Made by a program: the position numbers and the translations under genes. Shown in pieces: positions 1 through 7,168 of a DNA stretch of 11,266 nucleotides. Numbering within the stretch: the stretch's first letter is position 1; each line of letters opens with the position of its first letter. Below the pieces are notes generated by a model. The model had not been told where the DNA came from and did no database searches. It worked only from the letters and a program-made list of their open reading frames with translations. This stretch comes from Methanosphaera sp. rholeuAM74. GTDB lineage: Archaea; Methanobacteriota; Methanobacteria; Methanobacteriales; Methanobacteriaceae. Location of the stretch: NCBI GenBank assembly GCA_003266075.1, contig MUZZ01000181.1:1-11266 (forward strand), written 5' to 3'.

Positions 1-2484
1 TTCACGTCAGCTCAGATTGCTAATCCTGCTAATGTTACAGCGACGTATAGTGGTAGTGTGAACTATCCTGGTGCACATAGTGAGCCGGTATCAGTAATTG
101 AGGATACAAATAGATTTGTTAACATTACTCTTGATGATATTACTGCAAGTCCTGGTGAAACGATTACTATAACCACTTCAGTCTTATATGCTGGTAGTAA
201 TGTTGATGGTGGAAAATTAACTTATAAAATTAATGGTAAAACAATCAGGGATGCAACAACTAATAAGGTGATATATGAAACTGTTGTTGATGGTGTGGCT
301 TCAGCAACGTACGTTATTCCAACGACGATGAAGGCTGGTAATCACACGCTCTCAGTAACATATACTGGTTCATCTTATGATAAAAGTCAGGCAAACGCAA
401 CATTAATCCTAGTAAAAGAGACTGGTACTACACAATCAGGAAACAATGTTCTTGGCGTTTCAAATACGAGGGGTGCTATCAAAACCGATGGAGCAACCAC
501 ACACGTAATAACTAGTGATAATGTGGATCAGTACATAACAGCTAATGGTTTAACTAGTTTAGTATCTCCTGGAGATACACTCGATATTCAAGGTACTATT
601 GATAGACAACATTCACTACGAATAAACAAGCCAATAAACATTATTTCATCAACACAGGATGCAGAAATCAACTTGCACTCAGTTTCTGAGGACATGATAG
701 GTACCAACCCAGGTAATTTGTTTGAAATAAATAATGCTGCTTCAGGTTCAAACATCAGCGGTCTATACTTATACAATACACAATTATGGTTATACAATAC
801 ATATGATGTAACATTGTATAATATGACTATGTATGTTATTAATCAAAGTGTTGGTAATGGAGTAGGTCAAACTGCTATAAGATACTCTGAAAGAATTACA
901 ATAGACTCATGTTTCATATACACACAAAACAATGGTGGAAGTACTTCCATGGCATTGACTGGTAGTAGTGATGTATTAATTAGGGACACTACCATTCAGG
1001 GTGTACAAGGAGAAATTGGACAAGGTAAAGGTGTAGGAAACATATTGTACCTAGGTAATACTTATAATGTGAATGATAAACCATCTGGTTTCACTATGAG
1101 AAATACTAACATCACACTCGAAGGATGTACACTACTGGGAGAATGTGTACAATCAATAACTGAACTAATAAAGAATTCAGCTACAAATTGTACATTCATC
1201 AACAACACATATAATACTACCGGTAACTTTGGACACATGGATACTGGAACAAATGGTGTAGCTATTGGAAACAAATTCTATCAAACTGCTGATTTAATTG
1301 TAAGAGAAAACTCTCATGCTTATGATAATGTATTCTACGGAACTGGTAAAGTAACTGCTTATCAAGCATCCAAAGTATACAACAATACAATTAAAACAAT
1401 ATCAATTGCCGGAATAAATGTACTCGTAGAAAACAATACAATCACCACAGTTGATCTTAAAGCTACAGGTGCTGCTTATATGGGAAACAATTCAATAATA
1501 AACAACAACAACATTAGTGGTAACATAGATAGTCAAGGTTTTTCAAGTAGTAGATTTAATTCAAACATCACAATATCCAATAATAACATTAGTGGTTCTA
1601 TATCACTTGTACGTACAACAACACACACCATTATAAACAACGTAATAAATGGTTCAATCAGTATATCAAGTAATGCTCAAAATACAGTAATTAGAAACAA
1701 TACAATTGTCACATCCAGTCAGTATGCAGTTACCGTTGCAAGTGCTTCAACTCAAGTAGTTGACAATTATTTAATGTCTAATAACAACAGGCTACTGGGT
1801 AATTATGCAGTATCTGATACAAGTCGTGCAGCAACTATACTTAACAATGGACCATCAGAAGATGAACTCACTCACATTACGATTGGAGATATAACTGGAA
1901 CTGTTGGAGACTCAATTAGTGTAGCTATCGATGTAACTAATGACATAGGTAGAAGTACTGATGGAACAGTCTATTTCATGGTTAATGATGAAGTGTTAGT
2001 TGATGAAGATGGAACAGTTATCACTGCAACTGTAAGTGATGGTCAGGCAGTACTTGATGTAGTCGTTCCTAGTGAATGGTTAAGGTCTGATATGGAACTT
2101 GCACTAGTATACGTAAATCCTAACTACAATATAACTGAAAATGTTGTTGTGGATATTTCCAAACGTACGGCTACGGTAGAAATCATATCCGAGCTTGATT
2201 TAGTAGGTCCTGGTGATACTATTACCCTACAGGCTAGAATTACTGATAATGAGGAACTAGTAGGTAATGGTCGAGTTGTATTTAAGCTTAACGGCATCTC
2301 ATTAGATGATGAGGATAATAATATTTACTGTGTTGATGTTGTCGAGGGTATTGCAACACTCGAGTACACAGTTAAGGATTCTATAATTCTTGGCGACTAT
2401 GAATTAGAAGCAGTATTTGAAAATCAGTTATATGAACGTTCAACTGGTTCAACTACATTGACAATAGATAGTTTCGTCGAGTAA
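1..2484 (+). CDS. Adhesin-like surface protein, Asn/Thr-rich, beta-helix plus Ig-like repeats (5' partial)
   Basis: The frame is open from base 1 (FTSAQIANPANVTATYSG...), so the gene starts upstream; the GTG at 58 is internal. The window holds 827 codons. The order is: the end of one Ig-like repeat (about nt 1-105); a complete Ig-like domain (about 110-415) with the pattern GETITITT...VTYTGSSYD; a long right-handed parallel beta-helix (about 490-1850) built of short rungs rich in N, I, S and T, such as NNNISGNI and NNNISGSI; then two more Ig-like domains (about 1870-2160 and 2165-2475). The many N-x-S/T sequons suggest N-glycosylation. Proteins of this build are exported cell-surface adhesin-like proteins in gut Methanobacteriales and are thought to bind host or bacterial glycans; the ligand here is unknown. 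The visible C-terminus ends in an Ig-like domain (SFVE) with no transmembrane anchor. Any signal peptide would lie outside the window. Confidence 0.9.
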   Translation, partial: FTSAQIANPANVTATYSGSVNYPGAHSEPVSVIEDTNRFVNITLDDITASPGETITITTSVLYAGSNVDGGKLTYKINGKTIRDATTNKVIYETVVDGVASATYVIPTTMKAGNHTLSVTYTGSSYDKSQANATLILVKETGTTQSGNNVLGVSNTRGAIKTDGATTHVITSDNVDQYITANGLTSLVSPGDTLDIQGTIDRQHSLRINKPINIISSTQDAEINLHSVSEDMIGTNPGNLFEINNAASGSNISGLYLYNTQLWLYNTYDVTLYNMTMYVINQSVGNGVGQTAIRYSERITIDSCFIYTQNNGGSTSMALTGSSDVLIRDTTIQGVQGEIGQGKGVGNILYLGNTYNVNDKPSGFTMRNTNITLEGCTLLGECVQSITELIKNSATNCTFINNTYNTTGNFGHMDTGTNGVAIGNKFYQTADLIVRENSHAYDNVFYGTGKVTAYQASKVYNNTIKTISIAGINVLVENNTITTVDLKATGAAYMGNNSIINNNNISGNIDSQGFSSSRFNSNITISNNNISGSISLVRTTTHTIINNVINGSISISSNAQNTVIRNNTIVTSSQYAVTVASASTQVVDNYLMSNNNRLLGNYAVSDTSRAATILNNGPSEDELTHITIGDITGTVGDSISVAIDVTNDIGRSTDGTVYFMVNDEVLVDEDGTVITATVSDGQAVLDVVVPSEWLRSDMELALVYVNPNYNITENVVVDISKRTATVEIISELDLVGPGDTITLQARITDNEELVGNGRVVFKLNGISLDDEDNNIYCVDVVEGIATLEYTVKDSIILGDYELEAVFENQLYERSTGSTTLTIDSFVE

Positions 2485-2493
2485 CTATTCATT

Positions 2494-2518
2494 CTCTTTT
2501 TTATTTTATTTTTTTTTT
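2494..2518 (+). terminator. Oligo-T terminator after the adhesin gene
   Basis: Three T runs of 6, 4 and 10, split by single A residues, begin about 12 bases after the stop codon. Archaeal RNA polymerase terminates at such T tracts without needing a hairpin, so this is a good candidate for the adhesin transcript end. Confidence 0.7.
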
Positions 2519-2535
2519 CTAAAAATAGTTTTTGT

Positions 2536-2579
2536 GGAGTAATTAGTATAATACTTAGATTTTATCTTTAATATACTCC
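2536..2579. repeat. Imperfect inverted repeat between convergent genes
   Basis: GGAGTA at 2536-2541 is mirrored by TACTCC at 2574-2579, with an AT-rich 32-base interval that can pair only partly. It lies in the 126-base gap between the converging adhesin and GspF-like genes. It could form a weak stem in transcripts from either side, for instance in the 3' end of the minus-strand operon, which lacks a long T tract of its own here. The six-base arms could also arise by chance. Confidence 0.25.
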
Positions 2580-2610
2580 GTTAAGTCTAATTCAATCATC
2601 TTTTTTTTGT

Positions 2611-3468
2611 TTACAGCGTTGGTTCTAAGCGTTTTATGAAGATTATCATTAGTGTTATTATCATTGGAAAAAGGAGCAGATACATAAACATTATCATGTT
2701 TGGGTTCATTATTGGTCCTATTACTGTAGTGGCTGCTATTATCATTATGAACATGATTACTGGTATTAGTACTGCTATGAACATGTAGATTAGCATTATT
2801 GAGTTTAGTTTTTCTGAGTATTCCTTGTATTTAATTCTCATGTTGTTTGAGTTTTCGTCGGCTATCTTGTTTAGTGTGTCTGCTAGGTTTCCTCCGTTGT
2901 TTAATGTTTTCAGTATTTGTTGTATGATTCTGTCCATTATATCTGTTTTTGTTCTTTTTGATAGGTTGTTGAATGCTTCGTTGTATGATGTTCCGTAGTA
3001 GATTTCTTCTAGTGTTATTGTAAATTCCTTTGATAGTTCACCGTATTGGCTTGTGGATATGGTTTTTAGTGCATCCATTAGTCCTATTCCTGCTTTTAGT
3101 TCTGTTGAGAGTTGTCTTAGTGCGAAGGGTAGGTTTTTTAGTATGTCTTTTCTGCGTTGTTCTTCTTTTATGTTGGGGTATATTTTCCTTAGTATCATTG
3201 CTAGTAGTAGTATTAGTGTTATGTATCTTATTGTTTGGAAGTTTATGCTTAGTATTAGTAGTATTACTATGATTATGTATGTGTTTTTCTTTTTTTTCTC
3301 GTTTTTAGGTGTTTTTGTATTTTCTTCTAGTATTGTTTCTAGTATGTCTTTTTCTGTTGTGTTGTGTTTTCTTGTTTTTTTCTTTTTCAATATTTTAATC
3401 TTAACAGAGGATGCTGTTAGAATACTTTTAGACCCAAGCATTATTATATATTTTTTCAGAATTTTCAT
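2611..3468 (-). CDS. Type II/IV secretion platform protein, GspF/TadC-like (T2SF domain)
   Basis: This 285-residue protein has a lysine-rich N-terminus (residues 1-62). A hydrophobic stretch follows (about 63-95, probably one hairpin or two short membrane segments), then a cytoplasmic helical T2SF domain (about 105-220, with LSTELKAGIGLMDALKTIS and NGGNLADTLNKIA), and two C-terminal membrane segments (about 222-252 and 257-278). The family forms the inner-membrane platform that couples the assembly ATPase to pilin or filament subunits. There is only one T2SF domain, as in Tad-type TadB/TadC proteins, whereas archaeal FlaJ has two. The start is supported by AAAGGAG at 3483-3477, eight bases upstream. 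The gene follows the ATPase gene by 17 bases and is surely co-transcribed with it. The substrate is unknown because no pilin lies in the window. Confidence 0.86.
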   Translation of the reverse strand: MKILKKYIIMLGSKSILTASSVKIKILKKKKTRKHNTTEKDILETILEENTKTPKNEKKKKNTYIIIVILLILSINFQTIRYITLILLLAMILRKIYPNIKEEQRRKDILKNLPFALRQLSTELKAGIGLMDALKTISTSQYGELSKEFTITLEEIYYGTSYNEAFNNLSKRTKTDIMDRIIQQILKTLNNGGNLADTLNKIADENSNNMRIKYKEYSEKLNSIMLIYMFIAVLIPVIMFIMIIAATTVIGPIMNPNMIMFMYLLLFPMIITLMIIFIKRLEPTL

Positions 3469-3485
3469 TTATATTGCTCCTTTCT

Positions 3486-4865
3486 TTAATTATTTGAGTT
3501 GTGATAGTATTCATTCAGGATTAATTGTACTTCATGTATATCAAGTGATTCGTTTTCTAGATTTTCTTCTAAATATTCTTTTCTTCTTTCGATTTCATCG
3601 TTGACATCCTTAATGCTTATTGCCTTTAGGGATGCTATCTTGTTTATAACTCCACATGATATTGCTGAATACTCTAATGTATCAGTTAATGGGTCGTATT
3701 TGTAAATTCTGTTTAGTTGGGGCGTGTTTCCTTCTTGACCAACTACTTCTGCTACTTCTGTGACTCTTCTTATAGTGCCTTTATGGGGATTGTATATCCT
3801 GTTTTGCATTATGATAAAGTCTATGGAGTTAATCATTATCGTTGGGACATTCATGGGTTCATTTGTTAGTCGTGTGATGGTTTCATGGGCAGAGTTTGCA
3901 TGTATTGTCCCCATGCCAGAGTGTCCAGTATTCAGTGCACCAAATAGGGTGATTGCTTCCTTTGATCTTACTTCTCCAACTATTATCTTGTCTGGTCTTT
4001 GTCTTAATGAGTTTTTAAGCAGTAGATCCATGCTTATTTCTCCTTTGTCTTCAATGTTTGGTGGTCTTGTTTCTGTTCGTATAATGTGTTTGTGTGGTAT
4101 TTGCAGTTCTAGGGTGTCTTCTATTGTAATTATTCTCTGGTTTGGTGGTATGAATTGTGATATGGTGTTTAGGGTTGTTGTTTTTCCTGAACCTGTTCCA
4201 CCTGCTATGATTATGTTTGAGGATGTCACATTCAATCCTTCTATTGTTGTCCAGAGGAATGCTGCTAGGTGGCTGTTTATTGTTTTATTCTTTATTAGGT
4301 CTAGTATGGTGTATGCGTCTTTTTTGAATTTTCGTATTGTGATTGTTGATCCGTCTGCTGTTATGGGTGGTATTGTAGCGTTTACTCTGCTTCCATCGGG
4401 TAGTCTGGCATCGAGTAGTGGTGTTTGTATGTCTATTTTTCGTTGTATCTGGTTTGCTATTTTTTCTATTACTTGTCTGCTTTCGCTTTCGGTCATTTTG
4501 ATGTTTGTTTCCATCATTCCATGTTTTCTGTGGTATACGTATATGTTTTTGTTTTCTCCGATTACCATTACTTCTTCGAGGTTGTCGTCTTGTAGTAGTG
4601 GGTCTATTTTTCCGTAGCCGTTTATGTCTGTTATTAGCTTGTTTATTATTTTTTCTTTGTCAATTTCCTGTGTTTGTATTAGTTGTTCTATCTGTGTTCT
4701 TGTCATGTTTTCTTGGTTGTTGTTTATTCTTAGTTGTATTATTTTTTCTTTCATCTGCTGGTATTCGTGTTCTTCTTTTTCGGTTAATGTAGGTGAACTT
4801 TCTACATCGTATTTTTTCATTATTTTTGTCATAATTTTTCTTACAATAATAATTATTACACTCAT
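3486..4865 (-). CDS. Type II/IV secretion system ATPase, GspE/TadA/VirB11 (CpaF) family
   Basis: This hexameric assembly ATPase powers pilus or secretion-system filament assembly at the cytoplasmic face of the membrane. In 459 residues one sees an N-terminal domain (about 60-180, with LLDARLPDGSRVNATIPP), Walker A GGTGSGKTT (222-230), an Asp box IITIEDTLEL (245-254), Walker B KIIVGEVR (293-300) and a His box GHSGMGTIHANS (314-325). All catalytic signatures are intact. The chosen start gives an odd hydrophobic leader (MSVIIIIVRKIMTKIM). Met12 or Met16 (MKKYDVE) are alternatives, but none has a Shine-Dalgarno sequence. A TATA-like element about 60 bases upstream is compatible with transcription starting before Met1. 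The gene is first in a two-gene operon with the GspF-like platform. CpaF-like proteins also serve Tad pili; which machine this belongs to cannot be told here. Confidence 0.92.
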   Translation of the reverse strand: MSVIIIIVRKIMTKIMKKYDVESSPTLTEKEEHEYQQMKEKIIQLRINNNQENMTRTQIEQLIQTQEIDKEKIINKLITDINGYGKIDPLLQDDNLEEVMVIGENKNIYVYHRKHGMMETNIKMTESESRQVIEKIANQIQRKIDIQTPLLDARLPDGSRVNATIPPITADGSTITIRKFKKDAYTILDLIKNKTINSHLAAFLWTTIEGLNVTSSNIIIAGGTGSGKTTTLNTISQFIPPNQRIITIEDTLELQIPHKHIIRTETRPPNIEDKGEISMDLLLKNSLRQRPDKIIVGEVRSKEAITLFGALNTGHSGMGTIHANSAHETITRLTNEPMNVPTIMINSIDFIIMQNRIYNPHKGTIRRVTEVAEVVGQEGNTPQLNRIYKYDPLTDTLEYSAISCGVINKIASLKAISIKDVNDEIERRKEYLEENLENESLDIHEVQLILNEYYHNSNN

Positions 4866-4931
4866 AGTATATTAGTATTACTATTATTGTTGCTACAATA
4901 TAATAACACAATCGACTCAAATATATAATAC
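4866..4931. promoter_or_regulatory. Divergent promoter region between ATPase and methyltransferase genes
   Basis: The 66-base gap is almost wholly A/T. On the minus strand TTATATATTT (about 4929-4920) sits some 55-65 bases before the ATPase start, which suits a TATA box with a leader of about 35 bases. On the plus strand CAATATAATA (4896-4905) could be the TATA box for the methyltransferase, giving a leader of only a few bases. No Shine-Dalgarno sequence precedes either start. The assignment rests on motif and spacing only. Confidence 0.45.
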
Positions 4932-5870
4932 ATGAAATGCAAATGCGAAAATAACTGTATACAAAAAAAGGAAGACATCCTAAAAGATATAAACACATTA
5001 TACAAGCCATGTCCAGAATGCCATAAAAAAGGATTAAAAAAGGCAATACCATTAAAACAACAAATAAAACTGGACAAACTAGACAAAAACTATAAACGAT
5101 GCCCACAATGCCATAAAAGACACATAGACTACGTCATGGCACACATACTCAAAATATTAATCCAAAACAATCAAATAACACCTGATGCCTCAATACGTAA
5201 ATTGGGAACACCACTAATAACACCAGCACTAAATCTAGACTACCTGCCAATCCTCTCAAAGAAAACACTAGTAATAATCACAAACAACACCGACAAACAG
5301 ACAGCCCAAGAAATACTAGAAGAAGTGCCAGAAGTAAAAGCAGTAATAAAAGGAAACACAGAAGAAATAGTAGGGCAAATAACAGAAAACGTGAAACCAC
5401 AAACATACAATCTAATGGCAGGATGCGACATCAGATGTGACATACAAAACAATCTAGATACAACAATATGCATATATAAAGAGCAATCCAAGATACACAT
5501 AGAATATCCACGAACAAACTCACCAAAACTACAAGAAGTAAACAACATACTCTCCCAATACGAAAACCCAGTAATACTGGATGCAATGTGTGGAGTAGGA
5601 ACTCTCGGCATATACGCTTTAAACAAAAACGCTAAAAAAGTAATATTTAACGACATATACAACACAGCAATAGACAACCTCAAAACAAATCTACAAGTAA
5701 ACAACATAAGCCCAGACCGATATGAGATACACAACCAAAACATCCTGGAATTAGCAGAAAACATCAAAGAAGAAGTCGACATAGTACTGCTCGATGCATT
5801 CCTAGAAGTCGATACAACCGAATATGCAGACGTCTTAAAAAAAATAGGCAAGGATGTTGTGATTATCTAG
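4932..5870 (+). CDS. SAM-dependent methyltransferase-like protein with N-terminal zinc-ribbon-like module
   Basis: The first 65 residues of this 312-residue protein carry clustered cysteines: CKCENNC at 3-9, CPECHKKG at 27-34 and CPQCHKRHID at 57-66. These probably bind zinc. A middle domain (about 85-200) contains GCDIRCDIQ and has no function I recognise. The C-terminal part is a class I methyltransferase fold: motif I ILDAMCGVGTLG (215-226), an acidic end of strand 2 at FND (239-241), NQNILELA in the motif III area, and IVLLDAF (284-290) at motif IV. The N/D-P-P-Y/F signature of amino-N-methyltransferases is absent. The chain ends right after the likely fifth strand (DVVII). Zinc-ribbon fusions suggest an RNA or protein substrate, but the substrate is unknown. 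The gene is divergent from the ATPase and converges with the permease gene, overlapping it by four bases. PrmA-like annotation is possible but not supported by specific residues. Confidence 0.75.
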   Translation: MKCKCENNCIQKKEDILKDINTLYKPCPECHKKGLKKAIPLKQQIKLDKLDKNYKRCPQCHKRHIDYVMAHILKILIQNNQITPDASIRKLGTPLITPALNLDYLPILSKKTLVIITNNTDKQTAQEILEEVPEVKAVIKGNTEEIVGQITENVKPQTYNLMAGCDIRCDIQNNLDTTICIYKEQSKIHIEYPRTNSPKLQEVNNILSQYENPVILDAMCGVGTLGIYALNKNAKKVIFNDIYNTAIDNLKTNLQVNNISPDRYEIHNQNILELAENIKEEVDIVLLDAFLEVDTTEYADVLKKIGKDVVII

Positions 5871-7108
5871 AAAAAACCAAGATAAGTGATGATTGCTGGT
5901 ACAATCAACACACCCATCAATGAACTTTTACTAGTATCGAAGATGTTCGGAATCATCCCAAGAGCAATGCTTGTAACATAACATATTAACATATAAAACA
6001 ATGGTACACCGTTAGCCAGAGCAAAGGCTACCACTATGAAAGTTATCACTCCTACGATAGAAAGGTTTAACTTCATATAATTCATTCTTGGCAGTTTTTC
6101 TATCAGGTAATCACTAATTTTTATTGAAATAATACAGGATACTGAAACGGTTATTATGCTGACAATTATGAAGAATATCACATGATTAAAGGTCACATCA
6201 TTTATGATGTTACTAACGTAAACACTAATGGCACTTCGTGGGTTGCTAATTAGGTAGATGGCTATTATTGAAAATAATGTGTCTGATACGTTGACTCCAC
6301 TATTTGTTACGATAAACTCCTCTGGCTTTATGTTCCTATTTAGTGTTAGGCTTTGAGCTATAAGAGTACCCTGTGCTGGTCCCAGTCCTGGCAGTAATCC
6401 TAGTATGCAACCAGAGATACTGCCTGCAAATACTGACTTCTTAAATCCTTTATCGAGTGTAATGTTTTTTGTCTCTTTTTGTGGTGGAATTTCTGATTCC
6501 TTGCTTGAATTGTATAGTAATGAGCTTACACTGAATAATCCTGATAACATTACAAGTAATCCCATGTTACTGTCCATGTTGCTTGATAGTATGGTTATTC
6601 CCAGTATTCCTGATGCTATGAATATTACTATGTTAATCCAGCGTCTTTTCTTTTGTCTGCTACTGTAGTAGAGTATTATTGTCATTGTGATTATCAGTAG
6701 GTATGCTATGTAGTCCTTGAATAGGGTGTATATTGGTGGTAGTATGAAGTAGAGCATTGGAAATAGTATTGTTAGGAGTATTATGGATGTGTATCCTCCG
6801 AAGCTGACTAGTCTTATCACCTTTTTTCCTTCACCTTTGAATAGTAGTCTGTGTCCTGGCTGTATGCTTAGTAGTGTGTCTTCTGTTGGTACTCCTATCA
6901 GTAGTGAGGGTATGAATTCTATCATTGCATGGCATATTGCTATTGTTACAAAGAATGTGCATAGTGTTAGTGGGTTTGTGTGTTGTGTTATCTTCTCGGA
7001 CAATGAGAATATTATTATGCCTACTGTGTTTACGTGTAATCCTGGTGTTATTCCAGTTATTATTCCACATATTATTCCTAGTATTATTGCTATTATAGTG
7101 TGTATCAT
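5867..7108 (-). CDS. TctA-family (DUF112) permease, orphan
   Basis: This 413-residue polytopic membrane protein has about ten to twelve hydrophobic segments. The TctA signature occurs twice, as expected from the family's internal duplication: GITPGLHVN at 19-27 and GLLPGLGPAQGT at 237-248. Further conserved stretches are IPSLLIGVPTEDT (66-78) and VTNSGVNVSDTLFS (267-280). In bacteria TctA is the large membrane subunit of the tripartite tricarboxylate transporter and works with TctB and a periplasmic binding protein TctC. Neither partner is in the window, and archaeal homologues are commonly alone. Its substrate in methanogens is not established. The start lacks a Shine-Dalgarno sequence. A TATA-like AAGTATAAGT lies at 7150-7141. 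The 3' end overlaps the methyltransferase stop by four bases. Confidence 0.85.
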   Translation of the reverse strand: MIHTIIAIILGIICGIITGITPGLHVNTVGIIIFSLSEKITQHTNPLTLCTFFVTIAICHAMIEFIPSLLIGVPTEDTLLSIQPGHRLLFKGEGKKVIRLVSFGGYTSIILLTILFPMLYFILPPIYTLFKDYIAYLLIITMTIILYYSSRQKKRRWINIVIFIASGILGITILSSNMDSNMGLLVMLSGLFSVSSLLYNSSKESEIPPQKETKNITLDKGFKKSVFAGSISGCILGLLPGLGPAQGTLIAQSLTLNRNIKPEEFIVTNSGVNVSDTLFSIIAIYLISNPRSAISVYVSNIINDVTFNHVIFFIIVSIITVSVSCIISIKISDYLIEKLPRMNYMKLNLSIVGVITFIVVAFALANGVPLFYMLICYVTSIALGMIPNIFDTSKSSLMGVLIVPAIITYLGFF

Positions 7109-7140
7109 AATTATTTAATAATATATTTTATAATAGTAAT

Positions 7141-7150
7141 ACTTATACTT
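7141..7150 (-). promoter_or_regulatory. Putative TATA element of the TctA-family gene
   Basis: The minus strand reads AAGTATAAGT here, 33-42 bases before the ATG at 7108. Transcription would start about 12-15 bases upstream of the ATG. The element lies directly beyond the EF-1beta terminator and next to a small perfect hairpin at 7151-7164, so the two units are closely packed. A second A/T-rich stretch at 7124-7135 is a weaker alternative. Confidence 0.35.
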
Positions 7151-7164
7151 TGTGTAAAAACACA
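7151..7164. repeat. Small perfect hairpin TGTGT-AAAA-ACACA
   Basis: A 5-base stem encloses a 4-base A loop, between the EF-1beta T tracts and the TctA-family TATA element. It could stabilise the 3' end of the EF-1beta transcript or be an operator. It is short enough to be chance. Confidence 0.3.
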
Positions 7165-7168
7165 AACC

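Noticed and set aside
58..60. GTG at 58 as the start of the adhesin gene
   Set aside because: The frame stays open to base 1 with Ig-like sequence, and no ribosome site precedes the GTG. The gene is cut by the window edge.
1490..1620. Repeated AACATTAGTGGT units as a possible CRISPR-like or direct-repeat array
   Set aside because: The units are in frame within the beta-helix coding region, irregularly spaced and imperfect. They are protein rung repeats.
2485..2610. Possible small RNA or gene in the convergent gap
   Set aside because: Apart from the T tracts and a six-base inverted repeat I see only A/T-rich sequence, with no promoter-plus-structure or ribosome site pattern.
3053..3604. Plus-strand open frame of 183 codons over the GspF-like gene
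   Set aside because: It is a Phe/Ser/Val-rich mirror of the A/C-rich antisense coding strand. The minus-strand frame has clear T2SF features and a ribosome site.
3760..4617. Plus-strand open frame of 285 codons over the ATPase gene
   Set aside because: It lies wholly inside the ATPase, whose Walker A, Walker B and His boxes are intact. The plus product shows no family features.
4660..5106. Minus-strand frame of 148 codons crossing the divergent promoter
   Set aside because: It overlaps the ATPase 5' end, the promoter region and the methyltransferase start in another frame. Its composition is low-complexity and its product matches nothing I recognise.
5240..5851. Minus-strand frame of 203 codons over the methyltransferase
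   Set aside because: It is a shadow produced by the stop-poor A/C-rich sense strand. The plus-strand frame carries SAM-binding motif I.
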